A stretch of 64,000 bases of DNA. Origin: Marisa cornuarietis. Taxonomy: Eukaryota > Mollusca > Gastropoda > Architaenioglossa > Ampullariidae. Position numbers and translations under genes: made by a program. The notes beneath the pieces are model-generated. The model searched no databases. It worked only from the letters and a program-made list of their open reading frames with translations, and was not told where the DNA came from. Shown here piece after piece: positions 21,974 through 32,372 of the stretch. The DNA is taken from the NCBI GenBank assembly GCA_004794655.1, contig SMMW01000127.1, positions 1-64,000 of the forward strand, read 5' to 3'. How positions within the stretch are numbered: the stretch's first letter is position 1; every line of letters starts with the position of its first letter.

Positions 21974-22014
21974 TCAGCTGACATGGCGGAATACTCGAAG
22001 AACGTCCAAGGCTT

Positions 22015-22873
22015 TCAGACAGGAAAGTCATAGAGATTTGATAAGAGGAAGAAAGTATAGTTTTCGGTCAAAGTTGACCCCAAGAAATTTACTTCCTGGA
22101 CCACTTTGAGTACCGTGCCATTGACAGAAATAGACGGGTTTGAAAAAATGCCTCGTAGTTTACAAAAGTCGATGCATACTGACTTTGCAGGAGAAAATTT
22201 GAAGCCATTTTCTGTCATCCACTTTTGCACACCGTTTATCCAGAGCTGAAGCCGGCGTTCAAGACCCGTTAGGGATCGGCCTCGGATGCAGAGAGTAAAG
22301 TCGTCTACATACAACGAGGCCGCCAAACCTGTACAGACAGATTTTAGAATGTAATCTATTTTAATGTTGAAAAGAGTATGTGATAAAATGCTGCCCTGTG
22401 GGATGCCCATTTCCTGTTCCTGAGGATCACACATGATAGACCCTATACGAACTTGAAAGAGGCGGTGAGAAAGGAAGTTCTTGATGAAGAGAGGCATACG
22501 ACCCAAGGCCAAGGGCGTGAAGGTCCAACAGACTACCTTGCTTCGAGGTAGTGTCGTACGCTTTCTCCAAGTCAAAGAAAACTCATAACACATGCTCTTT
22601 ACTAACAAACATATCTCTAACAAAAGTTTCAAAACGGACCAGGTGGTCCAGGGTGTTGCGGTATTGTCTGAAGCCACACTGCAGGTTGGAGAGGAGACCA
22701 CGAGATTCAAACTGCCAGGTAAGCCGGGCATTCACCATGCGTTCTAACGATTTGCACAGACAACTAGTGAGAGCGATAGGACGGTAAGAGTTGGGATCAG
22801 AAGGATCCTTGCCAGGCTTTGGGATGGGCATCACGACTGCCTCTCTCCACGAGGGAGTGAAACAGCTGGACAC
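22015..22873 (-). pseudogene. I-like LINE reverse transcriptase (YVDD intact)
   Basis: Two overlapping frames (22,583-22,873 and 22,015-22,731) carry PSWREAVVMPIPKPGKD, NSYRPIALTSCLCKSLERMV, GFRQYRNTLDHLV, then QEMGIPQGSILSHTLF and LAASLYVDDFTLCIRGR. The catalytic YVDD is intact. The PYRPIAL and GFR boxes are in the normal place. A frameshift near 22,600 splits the domain. The start residues are only where the readable frame opens. Confidence 0.82.
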
Positions 22874-23099
22874 CCAGATAAAGTTAAAGGAGAATAAGAG
22901 AGGCCTGTGGTAGATGAGTCAGTAGATGATAAGAAATGTTATCTGGGCTAGGTGCAGAGTCCTTGCACTTCTTTTAACCATGCATTCATAAATACACAGA
23001 TAATAATATTGCAAAGTGAATATACTTAAGCCGTTAACAAAAAGTATTCTAAATTAATAATATATTTGTGCTACTTGTATGTAACTATTTGTGCATGGC

Positions 23100-24110
23100 A
23101 TTCACTCTAATAAAAGTGTTCCAAGAATAGACAGAGTGAAGTCAACTCTTAGTGTTTCTCTCAAATCTAATTCTCTATAGATAAATTTGGCTAAACTAGT
23201 GCTTATTCTTGTACGGTTATCTGATATTAAAAGGCAGAATTGAAAATATGACATAATAAAATATTTTGGGAATGTATTCTTCTCGTAAATCGAAAATTTG
23301 GGACAGATAAAGAAGAAATGTATTTCTGTTTCCTCGTCCATTTAAAAAGGACATTTAGTCTTTCTACTGTTTTCACAGCTATAGCTAAACCCGTGAGAGT
23401 TTAAATTAGAAACCCCTAGCATAAATTTTATTAATGAATCTCTCATGCCTATATGTTTTATGTGTAAGAAAGCTAGCCTGAGATAAAGTAGATTTAAAGG
23501 ATTTGCATGTTTCAAATCTGGTGTTTGAGTTGAGTTTATTCTGCGAACCTTTGTGAAAACAATATGTCAATCTTAATTTCAAAATGTTAAAAACAGCTTG
23601 ACATTCCTAACCCGTTGACTTTCCCATACGAAACCAAACCCGTATTTTTAAAGAAAAATCATTACATAATATAGACATGTAACTTCATTGTCATGTTGTA
23701 ATTTAAGTAACATTTGATAAATATTTTTGGGCAACCATTCCTGTGGCAGCTGTAATACCTTAAAGTTTAAACCAATATACAATACCTTGTACATGTGCAT
23801 TGATATATTCTCGGGATAACGCCCAAATTCATCAAAATCCATAGGTTATAAGTTTCTGGCAGTACAACACAAAACATTAAGCTGGTTTCGGAGACCTATA
23901 ATTGTATCAGAAAGCAAAGCAATATCATCCACAAACAATAAAATGAACAGCTACGTCAAATCAGGTGTGAGTTGGATGCCATGTTGTCCCTTATCTCTAA
24001 TTTCATTTGTCAAATCATTGATAGAGAGAATAGGACAGGATTGCAGGATCACCCTGTTTTAATTATTTTGAGCAGCTTAAACATTAAATCAGATCGCCAC
24101 CAACATTTAC
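23100..24110 (-). mobile_element. LINE C-terminal relic (same family group as the 42.9-kb LINE)
   Basis: Minus-strand reading from 24,110 gives SINDLTNEIRDKGQHGIQLT then LFILLFVDDIALLSD (RT active site FVDD, about 23,920-24,060). After an internal deletion come FGRYPENISMHMYKVLYIGL (23,760-23,842) and a zinc-like ETEIHFFFICPKF (23,290-23,335). The same order and similar wording are found in the LINE at 42,917-47,030 (HGIQL, LMFADDLVLL, GELGRYPL, DETHVLFQCP) and in the fragment at 51,950-52,440. Stops and deletions make it inactive. Confidence 0.72.
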
Positions 24111-25120
24111 TCGTGCTTTAACAACATTATAATACTTTTGATAGCTCTAAAAATGTTGCTATGAATACCGTTTTTCTATAATACAGTCCAGAGGAGCGGG
24201 ACATGTCTGTACGGCGCGAAAAGCAAAAGACGACTGAGAGAAAATCATTTTGAGTAATAAAAGAATAACATTTTGATTGTGCTGTCCGATGGAGGAAAGC
24301 GTTTAAAATAGTGAAGAAAAAAGTACATTTTATTCATTCGATGAAAATCCGCTGAGACGAATACACAGTGTTATAATTATGTGACAGTGCTCTTTCGAAA
24401 TGAAAAAGTTCCTTCAGTGAAAGAGGCTAGCATAAGGAGATTTATATTTGTATATTTTCTGTTGAAGTGACCAGTGATCTTACTGTGTGTACTTAAAGAA
24501 CAGTACAAGGACGGTGTCTAACTAAGGTAGACAAATTTTTCTGTCGAACTGATAACGACGAGAGGACAAGGGACATAGTTACTGTGAGTCAAGAGTGCTA
24601 TTCCAAGACAGTGGATAAAATAGTTTGATCTGAAGGAACGTGACTGTGTCTATTTTGTGTATGTATGTTTGTGCGCGAAGTACAGAATTAAGTCTATTTT
24701 TTTGTTCTATATGTGAAAGTAACTGACGATATATTTTGGAAAAGCGTTAGGCAAATATACCTTATAAGTTTTTAAGACTGATTTCTTTTTCTACAATTGT
24801 TCCGGAGAGCTTTCCCAGCCTGCATGAGAGCTGGGAAAAGAAAGGGTCCCACAAGAATGGGAAAAAGGTGGGATGACCTGAAATGCGATCCTATAATTGA
24901 CGGGCCACGACCTGCGTCTCGCGTTCAGGGAGCAAGCTCTTTGTTCCGTGCGACTTCGCTAGCAAGCCGGCCAGCCAGCCGTGTCTTGTCGAACACAGTC
25001 TTCCCCCCACCCACTCCTTTCCCGCCTAACACGAGGTTTTACCGGCCATTTCGCTTTGACCTCTGAGCACCATTTTTTATCTCAAAGCGGAAATTCAACC
25101 AGCGATCTCTAATTGCCTTA
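24111..25120. other. Unassigned DNA
   Basis: No recognised gene. The 89-codon frame at 24,797-25,066 (plus) is Arg/Pro-rich and shows no family resemblance; I do not call it a gene. Confidence 0.35.
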
Positions 25121-25584
25121 GTAAGGTATGACGAGAGAGGGGACAGGTGGTCTGGCGTACCCGGGCCCGCGGCTGTGAAGGGGGCCCGGTCTTAGTGGAT
25201 TATTTTCCTTTTTCGCTTCCTTTTCTCTTTCTTTTAAAGAAATGTTGACGTAAAATTCCTCATTCTGGGGATTTTTTTCTTATGGAGCGGGGTACTACAC
25301 GTTTGATCCTTTACCGTCAGATTTCCTCATTTACTAACCGCTCAGGTGTAACAGCTCTATGTTCAAGTAGTGATGCAGATCCTAATGCACCTGTCCATAT
25401 GTTTGCAGTCTATATTACATTACTCAATGAAATGTAGATGCTGACAATCAAATCGTAAGCATATTATTATATACTGGGAAAATAATTTACGATTACAATT
25501 TACAAGGGGCCCGGAGAGGCCTGCCCGGGGCCCGTAGAGGTAGTCCGCCCTGGGGCCCGTGCTGCCTCTCGGCAGCCCTGTTAA
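25121..25584. repeat. GC-rich-ended insert, possible non-autonomous hAT-like element
   Basis: The right end reads, on the minus strand, CAGGGCTGCCGAGAGG and then runs of GGGCCC (25,500-25,584). The left end carries GACGAGAGAGG and matching GGGCCC blocks (25,127-25,190). Such CAGGGC.../GGGCCC ends are common in hAT-type non-autonomous elements. The left terminal repeat is poorly preserved and no exact target duplication was seen (GCCTTAGT left and GCCTTACT right lie close by). There is no transposase ORF inside. Confidence 0.35.
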
Positions 25585-25776
25585 GCCTTACTGCAAAGCA
25601 ATTCACTCTCCAGCCAAAAAAAAACAAAAAAAAACGGGCTGCTTTTTGACCAGGGCCTGATGTGCAACCTTTCGGCATGCTGCCGCAGCCAGGTACATGT
25701 GTGAGGTGACAGCCTGAAGACTCCCGGTAACATCCTTACCATGCATCACTGACTTGGATTTCTCAAGTGAAGGTAC

Positions 25777-25799
25777 AGTTGATGATGATGATGATGATG
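25777..25799. repeat. (GAT)n microsatellite
   Basis: About seven GAT triplets in a row (GTTGATGATGATGATGATG...). The rest of 25,600-26,500 is AT-rich DNA with no recognised feature. Confidence 0.85.
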
Positions 25800-26504
25800 T
25801 CCATTTTTAATGCGCAGGTATCCATTCAGAAGAATGCTCATTGCGCAACAAAAGCAAAAAAATAAAGTTCATGCCACATTCTGGTTTTCAATGTGTATAT
25901 TTTTTATATGTGAGTTAACTTTTATTATAAACGAGGAAGCAGCACGACACCAATGTGACTATATCTAGTCCAAAAATTTAGTTAAGTTTCTTAAATTTCT
26001 TTTTATGTATGACAAATCATGGACTTTTGAAACTAAACAAATTCTATGGAAAAGACGCTAACTTGAAAGGGGGGAAGACTAGAAAATATCATTCTATTTA
26101 TTTCATAAAATGGAAACTTACAACAAAAATTATAATGGGAATAACTTCGCCATGCTCTAAATTTGTCGTCTGCTGTTCACTAAAAGGAAACACAATCTGA
26201 AGGACCGTGATAACTGAACACAAGTGCTAATGCCATTTTTCATTTGATTTTACTTGATTTACAGCAGTAACTAATTATGACAATCTTTAATTGCAAATCA
26301 CTCTGGCTCTGGCTGACTAAATTTTACCAGTAAGATTTTTTTCTGTTTCCCTTTATTATTTTATAATGAACACTATACAAGCACACGTTTTTAATGGTCT
26401 ACATGCACATCCTTTTCCATCTAAGCATTCTAGCTGTTAACTTTAAAAAATATATAGTTTCATAGACTTAGCTGCCTAGTTTACATTTATCATTTTCATT
26501 GCAG

Positions 26505-26716
26505 ATGCATTATTGAGCAGAGTTCTCAGCAAAATTGAAGAGCTAAATGAAGTAGTACAAAAAGTGGTTCACAAACAGAATCAGCTTCAAAATGTGGGAG
26601 GAAAGGCGATGGGTACAGCAGCGATCCTTGAGGGCTTCTCATTGCCCCTAACTAATGAACAGGAAATAAACAGGCTAGAGGTAGAACTGATGGAGATGGG
26701 ATTTAGAACAAAACTG
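26505..26716 (+). CDS. Exon of a DUF4806-like gene
   Basis: A good acceptor (TTTTCATTGCAG) and donor (GTAAGT at 26,717) bound 212 nt that are open in phase 1 and exit in phase 0. It encodes LLSRVLSKIEELNEVVQKVV (coiled-coil helix) and, later, LEGFSLPLTNEQEINRLEVE then LMEMGFRTKL. The order of helix, then (F)PL....E...LE..L, is typical of DUF4806 proteins, which are common in invertebrates and of unknown function. A related exon lies at 37,209-37,445 and ends at the same codon position. Upstream exons were not found, so the gene start is unknown. The family call is moderate. Confidence 0.6.
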
Positions 26717-26809
26717 GTAAGTCATTAAATATGACATGCTAGTAATAGATAACATTTTAAATGTTACCTTTAGCATTAACTAATGTATAAATCATGATAT
26801 GCTATACAG

Positions 26810-26879
26810 CTTGATAAAAAATTTAGCAGACAGGATGAAGCACTGGCTCACATGTCAACTCTCTTGACAATGATCAGTG
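26810..26879 (+). CDS. Next exon of the DUF4806-like gene (end uncertain)
   Basis: After a 93-nt intron ending in TATACAG, phase-0 sequence reads LDKKFSRQDEALAHMSTLLT then MISG. In DUF4806 proteins the segment after the LE..L helix ends in a (I/L)GG motif, here ISG. The donor is a guess (AGTG/GTCATT); if it is not used, translation runs to a TAA at 26,900. The rest of the domain (the VRRIL part) was not found downstream, possibly displaced by the LINEs that follow. Confidence 0.4.
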
Positions 26880-26947
26880 GTCATTGTAATATTTTTATCT
26901 AAAAATGATACACATTTTATGAAGTACAAAATAACACTATTTAATTT

Positions 26948-27070
26948 GGAATATACATAGAAATCATTTTTAAAGCAATTTTGTCATTTGCCTTTTGTAA
27001 TGTCAAAATGAGCAGTCTCTCTGTGTGTGTGTGTGTGTGTCTATTAATTATGACCACTAAAATTTTTTCA
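26948..27070 (+). repeat. Direct repeat, left copy (pairs with 30,641-30,750)
   Basis: About 115 bp starting GGAATATACATAGAAATC recur at 30,641-30,750 in the same orientation with few differences, mainly the length of an internal TG run. The two copies bracket the L2-like LINE and about 300 bp of other DNA. Confidence 0.85.
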
Positions 27071-27670
27071 ACTTTCATAAAGAAGAACATTGATTTGACT
27101 CTCATTTAACTTGTTGAGTTGAGTCACTGAATACTGTTATGTTCCCTGAAGTCCCCAAAGGTTTATTTGATAGACTGGGTCTGGATCATATCTATATTTA
27201 TCATGCAACCATTCATTACTCGTCAGTGGAGTTCAGCGTTATGTAATAAACAGACCAAATCTCGTGAATTAATTTATTTTTGCATTTTTATTGTATGTTT
27301 CTACATGCTGGAAACAACTACAGATATATATATATATATTAACAGGTTCAGCACCTCTCACTATTTAATTCAATTCAACTTTATTATCTCAACAGGGAGA
27401 AATTACGAGACGTAGTGAAACAACTGGCTTATACTAAAAACTTGACCACGCTCACAACAATAAACAATCAATTCACACACACCTTAAAATTCACACATCA
27501 CCAAAAAACAGTCTTCACAAAATCACGCACACGCCCACACACTCACAGGCCCCTGCATCACTTGTTAAGAAGGGCAACAGACTTATTTATAAAACTATTC
27601 TTTGAGCGGGCAGTGGACACTCTAGGAACATAATAACGTCTCTTGGACGGAAGAAGGTTATAATACTGTG

Positions 27671-28750
27671 CTAAAACATGTGTACTTTCACAATCACTCT
27701 TGCCTTCCGTACTACTCGTCTTTCATACAACTTACTCAGACACTCCTGTTTCTCCCCAATCACTCTCCCACTCACCCTCACCACTCCATCTAACACATTC
27801 CTATTTCTAGCCCTCAGTCCTCCATACCAACATAAAAATCCAAATGTCAACACAGACTCAATAAAACATCTATAAAAAGAACATAAAACCTTTTTGTTAA
27901 CATTCAGGGAACGGAGTTTTTGTAGACAGTACAATCTTGATTGACATTTCTTGTGAATGACCTCTGTGTTAGCGTTAAAAGTGAGTTTATCATTAATCAC
28001 AGTTCCCAGATACTTGTACTGTTCAACACGTTCAACCCTGACACCATCAATGAATGATTCAGGGATAACAGTGCTCTTACGTCTGAAATCAATCACCAGC
28101 TCTTTTGTTTTCTTTACATTTAGATCAAGATAGTTTTCTTTGCACCATTTATTAAATTTAACTACTGCATCAACATAGGCAGAGTGCGAGTTTGAGAGGT
28201 CTTGGAGAGCAGAGTATTTTATCAAAAAAGACGAATCAGTGCCATGACAGTCATTAGTGTAGAAGGTAAAGATTACAGGTGAGAGACATTTACCCTGAGG
28301 GCTCCCGACAGATGTGTTTCTGGAATAAGAGAGTGCATACTGGAAACAGACTGTCTGGGAACGATTCACCAAAAAACTAACAATCCAGAGAAGGAGTTTG
28401 GGGCATACATCAAGTTTAAGAAGTTTCAGTGCCAACAGGTGGGGCTGTATAGTATTAAATGCAGAAGAAAAGTCAATAAAAAGAATACGTACAAAGGAAC
28501 CAGACTTATCTAAGTGAGAATATGCGTTGTGTAAAAGAGTGAGTGTAGCATCGTCGGTGGATCTGTGCTGCTTGTATGCAAATTGAAAGGGATCGAGGTG
28601 TTGCTGTGTCTGTGAGAGAAGTGTGCGAAGGATGATGCGTTCAAAACATTTCATAACAATGGAAGTCAATGCCACGGGCCTGTAATCATTGAGTTCATTC
28701 GGGTTACTAGTTTTAGAAACAGGACAAATGATAGATTTTTTTCCAAACAT
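27671..28750 (-). pseudogene. L2-like LINE reverse transcriptase with deleted active site
   Basis: The 359-codon frame shows SNPNELNDYRPVALTSIVMK, LDPFQFAYKQHRSTDDATLT, RILFIDFSSAFNTIQPHLLA (motif A), SVGSPQGKCLSPVIFTFYTN (motif B', GCVLSP altered to GKCLSP), WCKENYLDLNVKKTKELVID, YKYLGTVIN and CWYGGLRARN. Where the family has an x-x-DD-T active-site box, this copy reads SFLIKYSALQDLSNS. The simplest explanation is an in-frame loss of three codons including both Asp residues. The frame is otherwise open, so the loss followed or accompanied inactivation. Confidence 0.82.
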
Positions 28751-30509
28751 TTGGTACAGTACTCACTTTTACAGACCAGGAAAACAACTGAGTAAAAACA
28801 AAAGACAGCTGAGACGCACAGTTTTTCAGCACTCTTCCACAAATATTATCAGGGCCACATGCTTTCCTCACATTCACACGTCTAAAAAGGGATAAAACAT
28901 CATTTTCCTTAATCACACAGTCATCTGATTCCCTCCCATGATACTCCCTCCCTACTCTCTCCCCCAAATCAAAAATCACTTTAGACAGCTCCTCCCCAGC
29001 ATCATCCCTCTCAAATCTATTCAGCCTGTTTCCATAATCTACTCTTTCCTCCAACGACATGGAGAAGGCACTAGTCTGCGGTTTATTTTGACCCGTCAAT
29101 TTTTTCAGGCCTTTCCATGCATCCCTCATGTTCCCACCCTCGAACTGCTTCTCTACTTTTCCTTTGTACTCTAACTTGGCTTTTCTAATTTTTTCCCTCA
29201 ACTTTTTCTGTACCCGCTTTCTGTCTCTTCTATCGCCTGTCTGAAATGCAACTTTCTTAGCATTTATAGTGTTTTTCAGTAGCCTAGTAATCCAGGGTTT
29301 ACTGTTTGGATAAATTTTCACTTCTTTCCTTGGAATAATCATGTCTTTACAAAAACCAATATAGTCAGAAATAATATCGGTGGCAGTATGGACATCATCA
29401 GCAAAATCGAGAAAAACACTCCAGTCGGTGCATTCAAAGCAACCTTGCAACTGCTCAACAGAATCATTAGACCAGATTTTAACAGTACGTGTAACAATGG
29501 AGTTAGTTTGAACTATCGGTTTGTAGGCAGGAATAAGATGTGTAGCGTTGTGATCGGACTGACCGATTTTAGGGAGCTGGATGGATTTGAATGCATTGGG
29601 TATGTTGCTATAGCAACGATCGGATTTACAATCAAGACGGGTATTACAAGTTACATATTGTTTGAAAGCAGGCAGGACAGAAAGTAAATCACAGTTATTA
29701 AAATCACCAAGTACAAGGTTAGGAGCATCGGGACTAAGCGTCTGCAGTGATCGGACAACTTCTGCAATCTCCCTGGCGGCACGTGACAAGTTCGCTTTCG
29801 GGTGCGCATACACGGCAGTGATAAACACCTGGCCAAACTCACGTGGCAGATACTTGGGCCTAAGTGACAAAGAGATCAGTTCCACATCAAGAGAGCAATG
29901 TCTCTTTCGTACAGTCACATTAGCCCTGCTACAGTAACGCTCACTGACGCACACACACACACACACCGCCGCCATGGTGTTTTCCAGTGGCTACAGGGTC
30001 TCTGTTGCAACGGTACGGTATACCAAAACCATAAATAAAAGCACTATCATCACTAATCTTATCATCAAACCAGGTCTCAGAAAATACACAGCAGACAAGC
30101 CTCCCTAAACTCTCGCAAACTCATCAAAGTTGTAGTTAGGTGGCTTAGGCCTGATGGAGCGCGGGTTGGCAAGGACGATGCTGGGGAGGGGGAGGGTGGT
30201 GATGTTACGCCGCAACCTCCGTCGTAGGCCTCCTCTCTGACCATGCTTGCGTCTGATGTGTGAAGATGCTTGAAAATTGGTAGAAGAATCGGGGATCATT
30301 TCCGCCGGAAAGGGATCAAATCGAGGGGGCGGAAGGTCAGCAGAGGAAGAGCGAAGAAGAAGTATGACCTCACGTGTGAAGTGTGTCGGTTGTGTGTCTT
30401 GATACCGGCCGCCATGTTGACCCGGTTTGCCGGCAACAACACCAACTTTAAATGCACAAAAAACACTCGCCACTGCCACCAAAACGTCCAACAGCAACAC
30501 ATCACGCAT
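28713..30509 (-). pseudogene. L2-like LINE N-terminus and endonuclease
   Basis: The Met at 30,509 opens a hydrophobic N-terminus (MRDVLLLDVLVAVASVF) and a basic region GLRRRLRRNITTLPLPSIVL with ANPRSI (start of the endonuclease). After a one-base loss at about 30,110 the frame continues as CIFSETWFDDKISDD (catalytic Glu of ETWF), GGGVCVCVCVSE (encoded by a CA/GT microsatellite at 29,950-29,966), YLPREFGQVFITAVYAHP, VLGDFNNCDL (Asp/Asn) and GQSDHNATHLIP (SDH). The linker is Lys/Arg-rich (RRDRKRVQKKLREKIRKAKL). Endonuclease residues look intact; the reading frame is not. Confidence 0.82.
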
Positions 30510-30640
30510 CCTGAATCTTTCATGAAACTTTCAAAACGAAAAAAAGTCCCTCCAACAGGAGTAAAACAGATAAACAGGCATAAAACTATGCCAGCTGAAC
30601 ACACATGTCTGAGTCACCCCGTGTGAAGCGCCCCATCTTG

Positions 30641-30750
30641 GGAATATACATAGAGATCATTTTTAAAGCAATTTTGTCATTTGACTTTTGTAATGTCAAA
30701 ATGAGCAGTCTGTGTGTGTCTATTAATTATGACTACTCAAATTTTTTTCA
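30641..30750 (+). repeat. Direct repeat, right copy
   Basis: See 26,948-27,070. This copy starts GGAATATACATAGAGATC at the inferred 5' end of the L2-like LINE and ends before CATGCTCACC, where the two copies diverge. Its internal TG run is shorter. Confidence 0.85.
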
Positions 30751-31205
30751 TGCTCACCGGCCGCAACTCCATCAGCAGCCAAATCATAAGAACAAGGAAA
30801 GAGCTCAGCAGGGACTGGCAACACTTCACTCCCAGTTTGCTACATCCATACATTCCACCCCAACAGAGCGGAGACCCACATCAGCCGCGGAAGTAGTTCC
30901 CCCCCCCCCAGCCATGTTAACAAACTGATAATAAACAGAAGTGGACGGTGTGTGCAGGGGAGTGGTGAGTGTGCAAAAACGAATTTTGTGGCCAGATTAT
31001 TTCTGTTTTTTTTCGTGTTTTTGTGTGTGTTTGTTTTCTTCGTTTTTCCTCCACATTTTTCTTTGGCACACACACATGGTATTACATACACACATAAAGA
31101 TACAGATTGGGAATTGAAAATTACCACCACCAGTGCCAGTGTACATGATCACTGCTGCTTGTTTGTTTAGCTGTTTATATTAATTCTACTCATTTTTAAT
31201 CTACT
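30751..31205. other. Unassigned DNA with C10 run
   Basis: A GC-richer part (30,751-30,925; ends in a 10-C run at 30,900-30,909) resembles coding DNA of a mobile element (HQQPNHKNKERAQQGLATLH on the plus strand), but I do not recognise the family. The rest is T-rich with CACACA and GTGTGT runs. Confidence 0.35.
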
Positions 31206-31439
31206 ATTAAGAATGTAAACTCCGCCTGGAAACCCCCAGGGTAACCTGCTGGTCCCAAGCCCGGATGAAGGAGGAGGGTTGGGCGTGGGGTTAGCAACCC
31301 GACCCTGTAAAACAACCCTTGCTACAGAAACTGCAACTAAAACATTACCACAACGAGAGCCAGGACGGGAAGATCCATCTTTGGAGGGGCCTATGACGCG
31401 TGCTGGCGAAAGCCTTCGGGAAGTCAGCTCGCCGACCTA

Positions 31440-32372
31440 TCTTCTCAAGCCCTTGACAAAAACCAGGATAGGAACCTGGATCATCAGAACCCTATACGAG
31501 AAAGGGAAATCAGTTCAGGTAGCCCAGGAGATGAAGAACTACGGCATCAAGCTCCTTGGCCTGTGCGAGACCAGATGGAATGGTAGCGGTCAGACCAGAC
31601 TCTGTCAGGGAAGACTATCATCTACTCCGGATATGAAGACCCTGACCTTCACCACTCACAAGGAGTAGCAGTACTGATGACACAGGAGGCTGCAAGGGGA
31701 CTAATAGCATGGGAACCAGTTTCCCCACGACTCATGTCAGCTCGGTTCAACTCCAAAGGAAGAAAGATCACCATCATTCAGTGCTATGCACCTACCAATG
31801 CAGCAAAAGAAGAGGAGAAGGAGGACTTTTACAACTCCCTACAAGCGCTGGTTGATCGTACTCCAAGACGAGACCTAAAGATAATCATGGGCGACATGAA
31901 TGCCAAAGTTGGAGACGACAACACGGACAAAGAACACATAATGGGAAAGCACGGTGTGGGCAACTGCAATGAGAATGGTGAGCTGTTCACAGACTTCTGC
32001 TTGTTCAATGACCTTGTAATCGGAGGCAAAGTCTTTCCTCACAAAACCATCCACAAGACCACCTGGACTTCACCAGATGGAAATACAGAAAACCAGATCG
32101 ATCACATCACCATTAATCGACAGTTTAGAAGAAGTCTGCTGGATGTCAGGGTAAGGCGTGGTGCAGATGTAGTCTCAGACCACCACCTGCTTGTAGCAAC
32201 TTTGAAGATAAATCTGAGGTCCTTTCATGAATCATCAGACAGACCGCACCACAAATACAACGTGCAGTTTCTTAGAGATCGCAGGAAGCAAGAAGAGTTC
32301 AGCTGTGAAGTCAAAACAGGTTTGAAGCACTGGAGGGAATCTTTGAAGAAACAGTGGCCAACCACTGGGTAG
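31440..32372 (+). pseudogene. RTE endonuclease domain
   Basis: Motifs in order are RIGTWIIRTLYEKGK (Trp/Asn region; usual GTWNVRTL, with Asn to Ile), LLGLCETRWNGSGQ (catalytic Glu), then after a one-base shift VAVLMTQEAARGLIAW, IIQCYAPTNAAKEEEKEDFY, IIMGDMNAKVGDDN (Asp/Asn), NQIDHITINRQFRRSL and VVSDHHLLVATLK (SDH). The Asn in the first motif is a metal ligand in apurinic-type endonucleases, so its loss would damage the activity even without the frameshift. The domain would nick target DNA to prime reverse transcription. Confidence 0.88.

Larger units (their letters stand above)
20396..22960 (-). mobile_element. I-like LINE with RNase H, 5'-truncated
   Basis: Reading on the minus strand from about 22,900 are RT (22,015-22,873), a linker and an RNase H domain (within 21,041-21,973). 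The 3' region ends at 20,390-20,404 with an AACC-type tail (GGTTGGTTGG on the plus strand) after the GTTAAAC..-type end. RT plus downstream RNase H is characteristic of the I group of LINEs. A second copy of the same family lies at about 52,690-56,400. The RT starts with PSWREAVVMPIPKPGKDPSD, so the endonuclease and ORF1 are missing here. At least two frame breaks (near 21,990 and 22,600) make it inactive. Confidence 0.85.
27367..30640 (-). mobile_element. Near-complete L2-like LINE
   Basis: This is a minus-strand element of about 3.27 kb with one long coding region split into three frames: 30,105-30,509 (N-terminus), 28,713-29,975 (rest of endonuclease, linker, start of RT) and 27,671-28,750 (RT to C-terminus). 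The 3' end carries a GATAATAAAGTTGAATTGAA-type (TTGAA)n tail (27,369-27,380). The 5' end is placed at about 30,640, where a repeat shared with 26,948 begins. The smaller copy at 14,367-14,930 is the same family. One base is lost near 30,110, a frame break lies near 28,745, and the RT active site is deleted (see that entry). Confidence 0.85.

Noticed and set aside
24797..25066. 89-codon Arg/Pro-rich frame as a gene
   Set aside because: No family resemblance, no splice context, and its end lies in a GC-rich repeat-like region.
29950..29975. Cys-Val repeat at the start of an L2-like frame as a special domain
   Set aside because: It is a CA/GT microsatellite within the endonuclease coding sequence (normally GGGVC-type).
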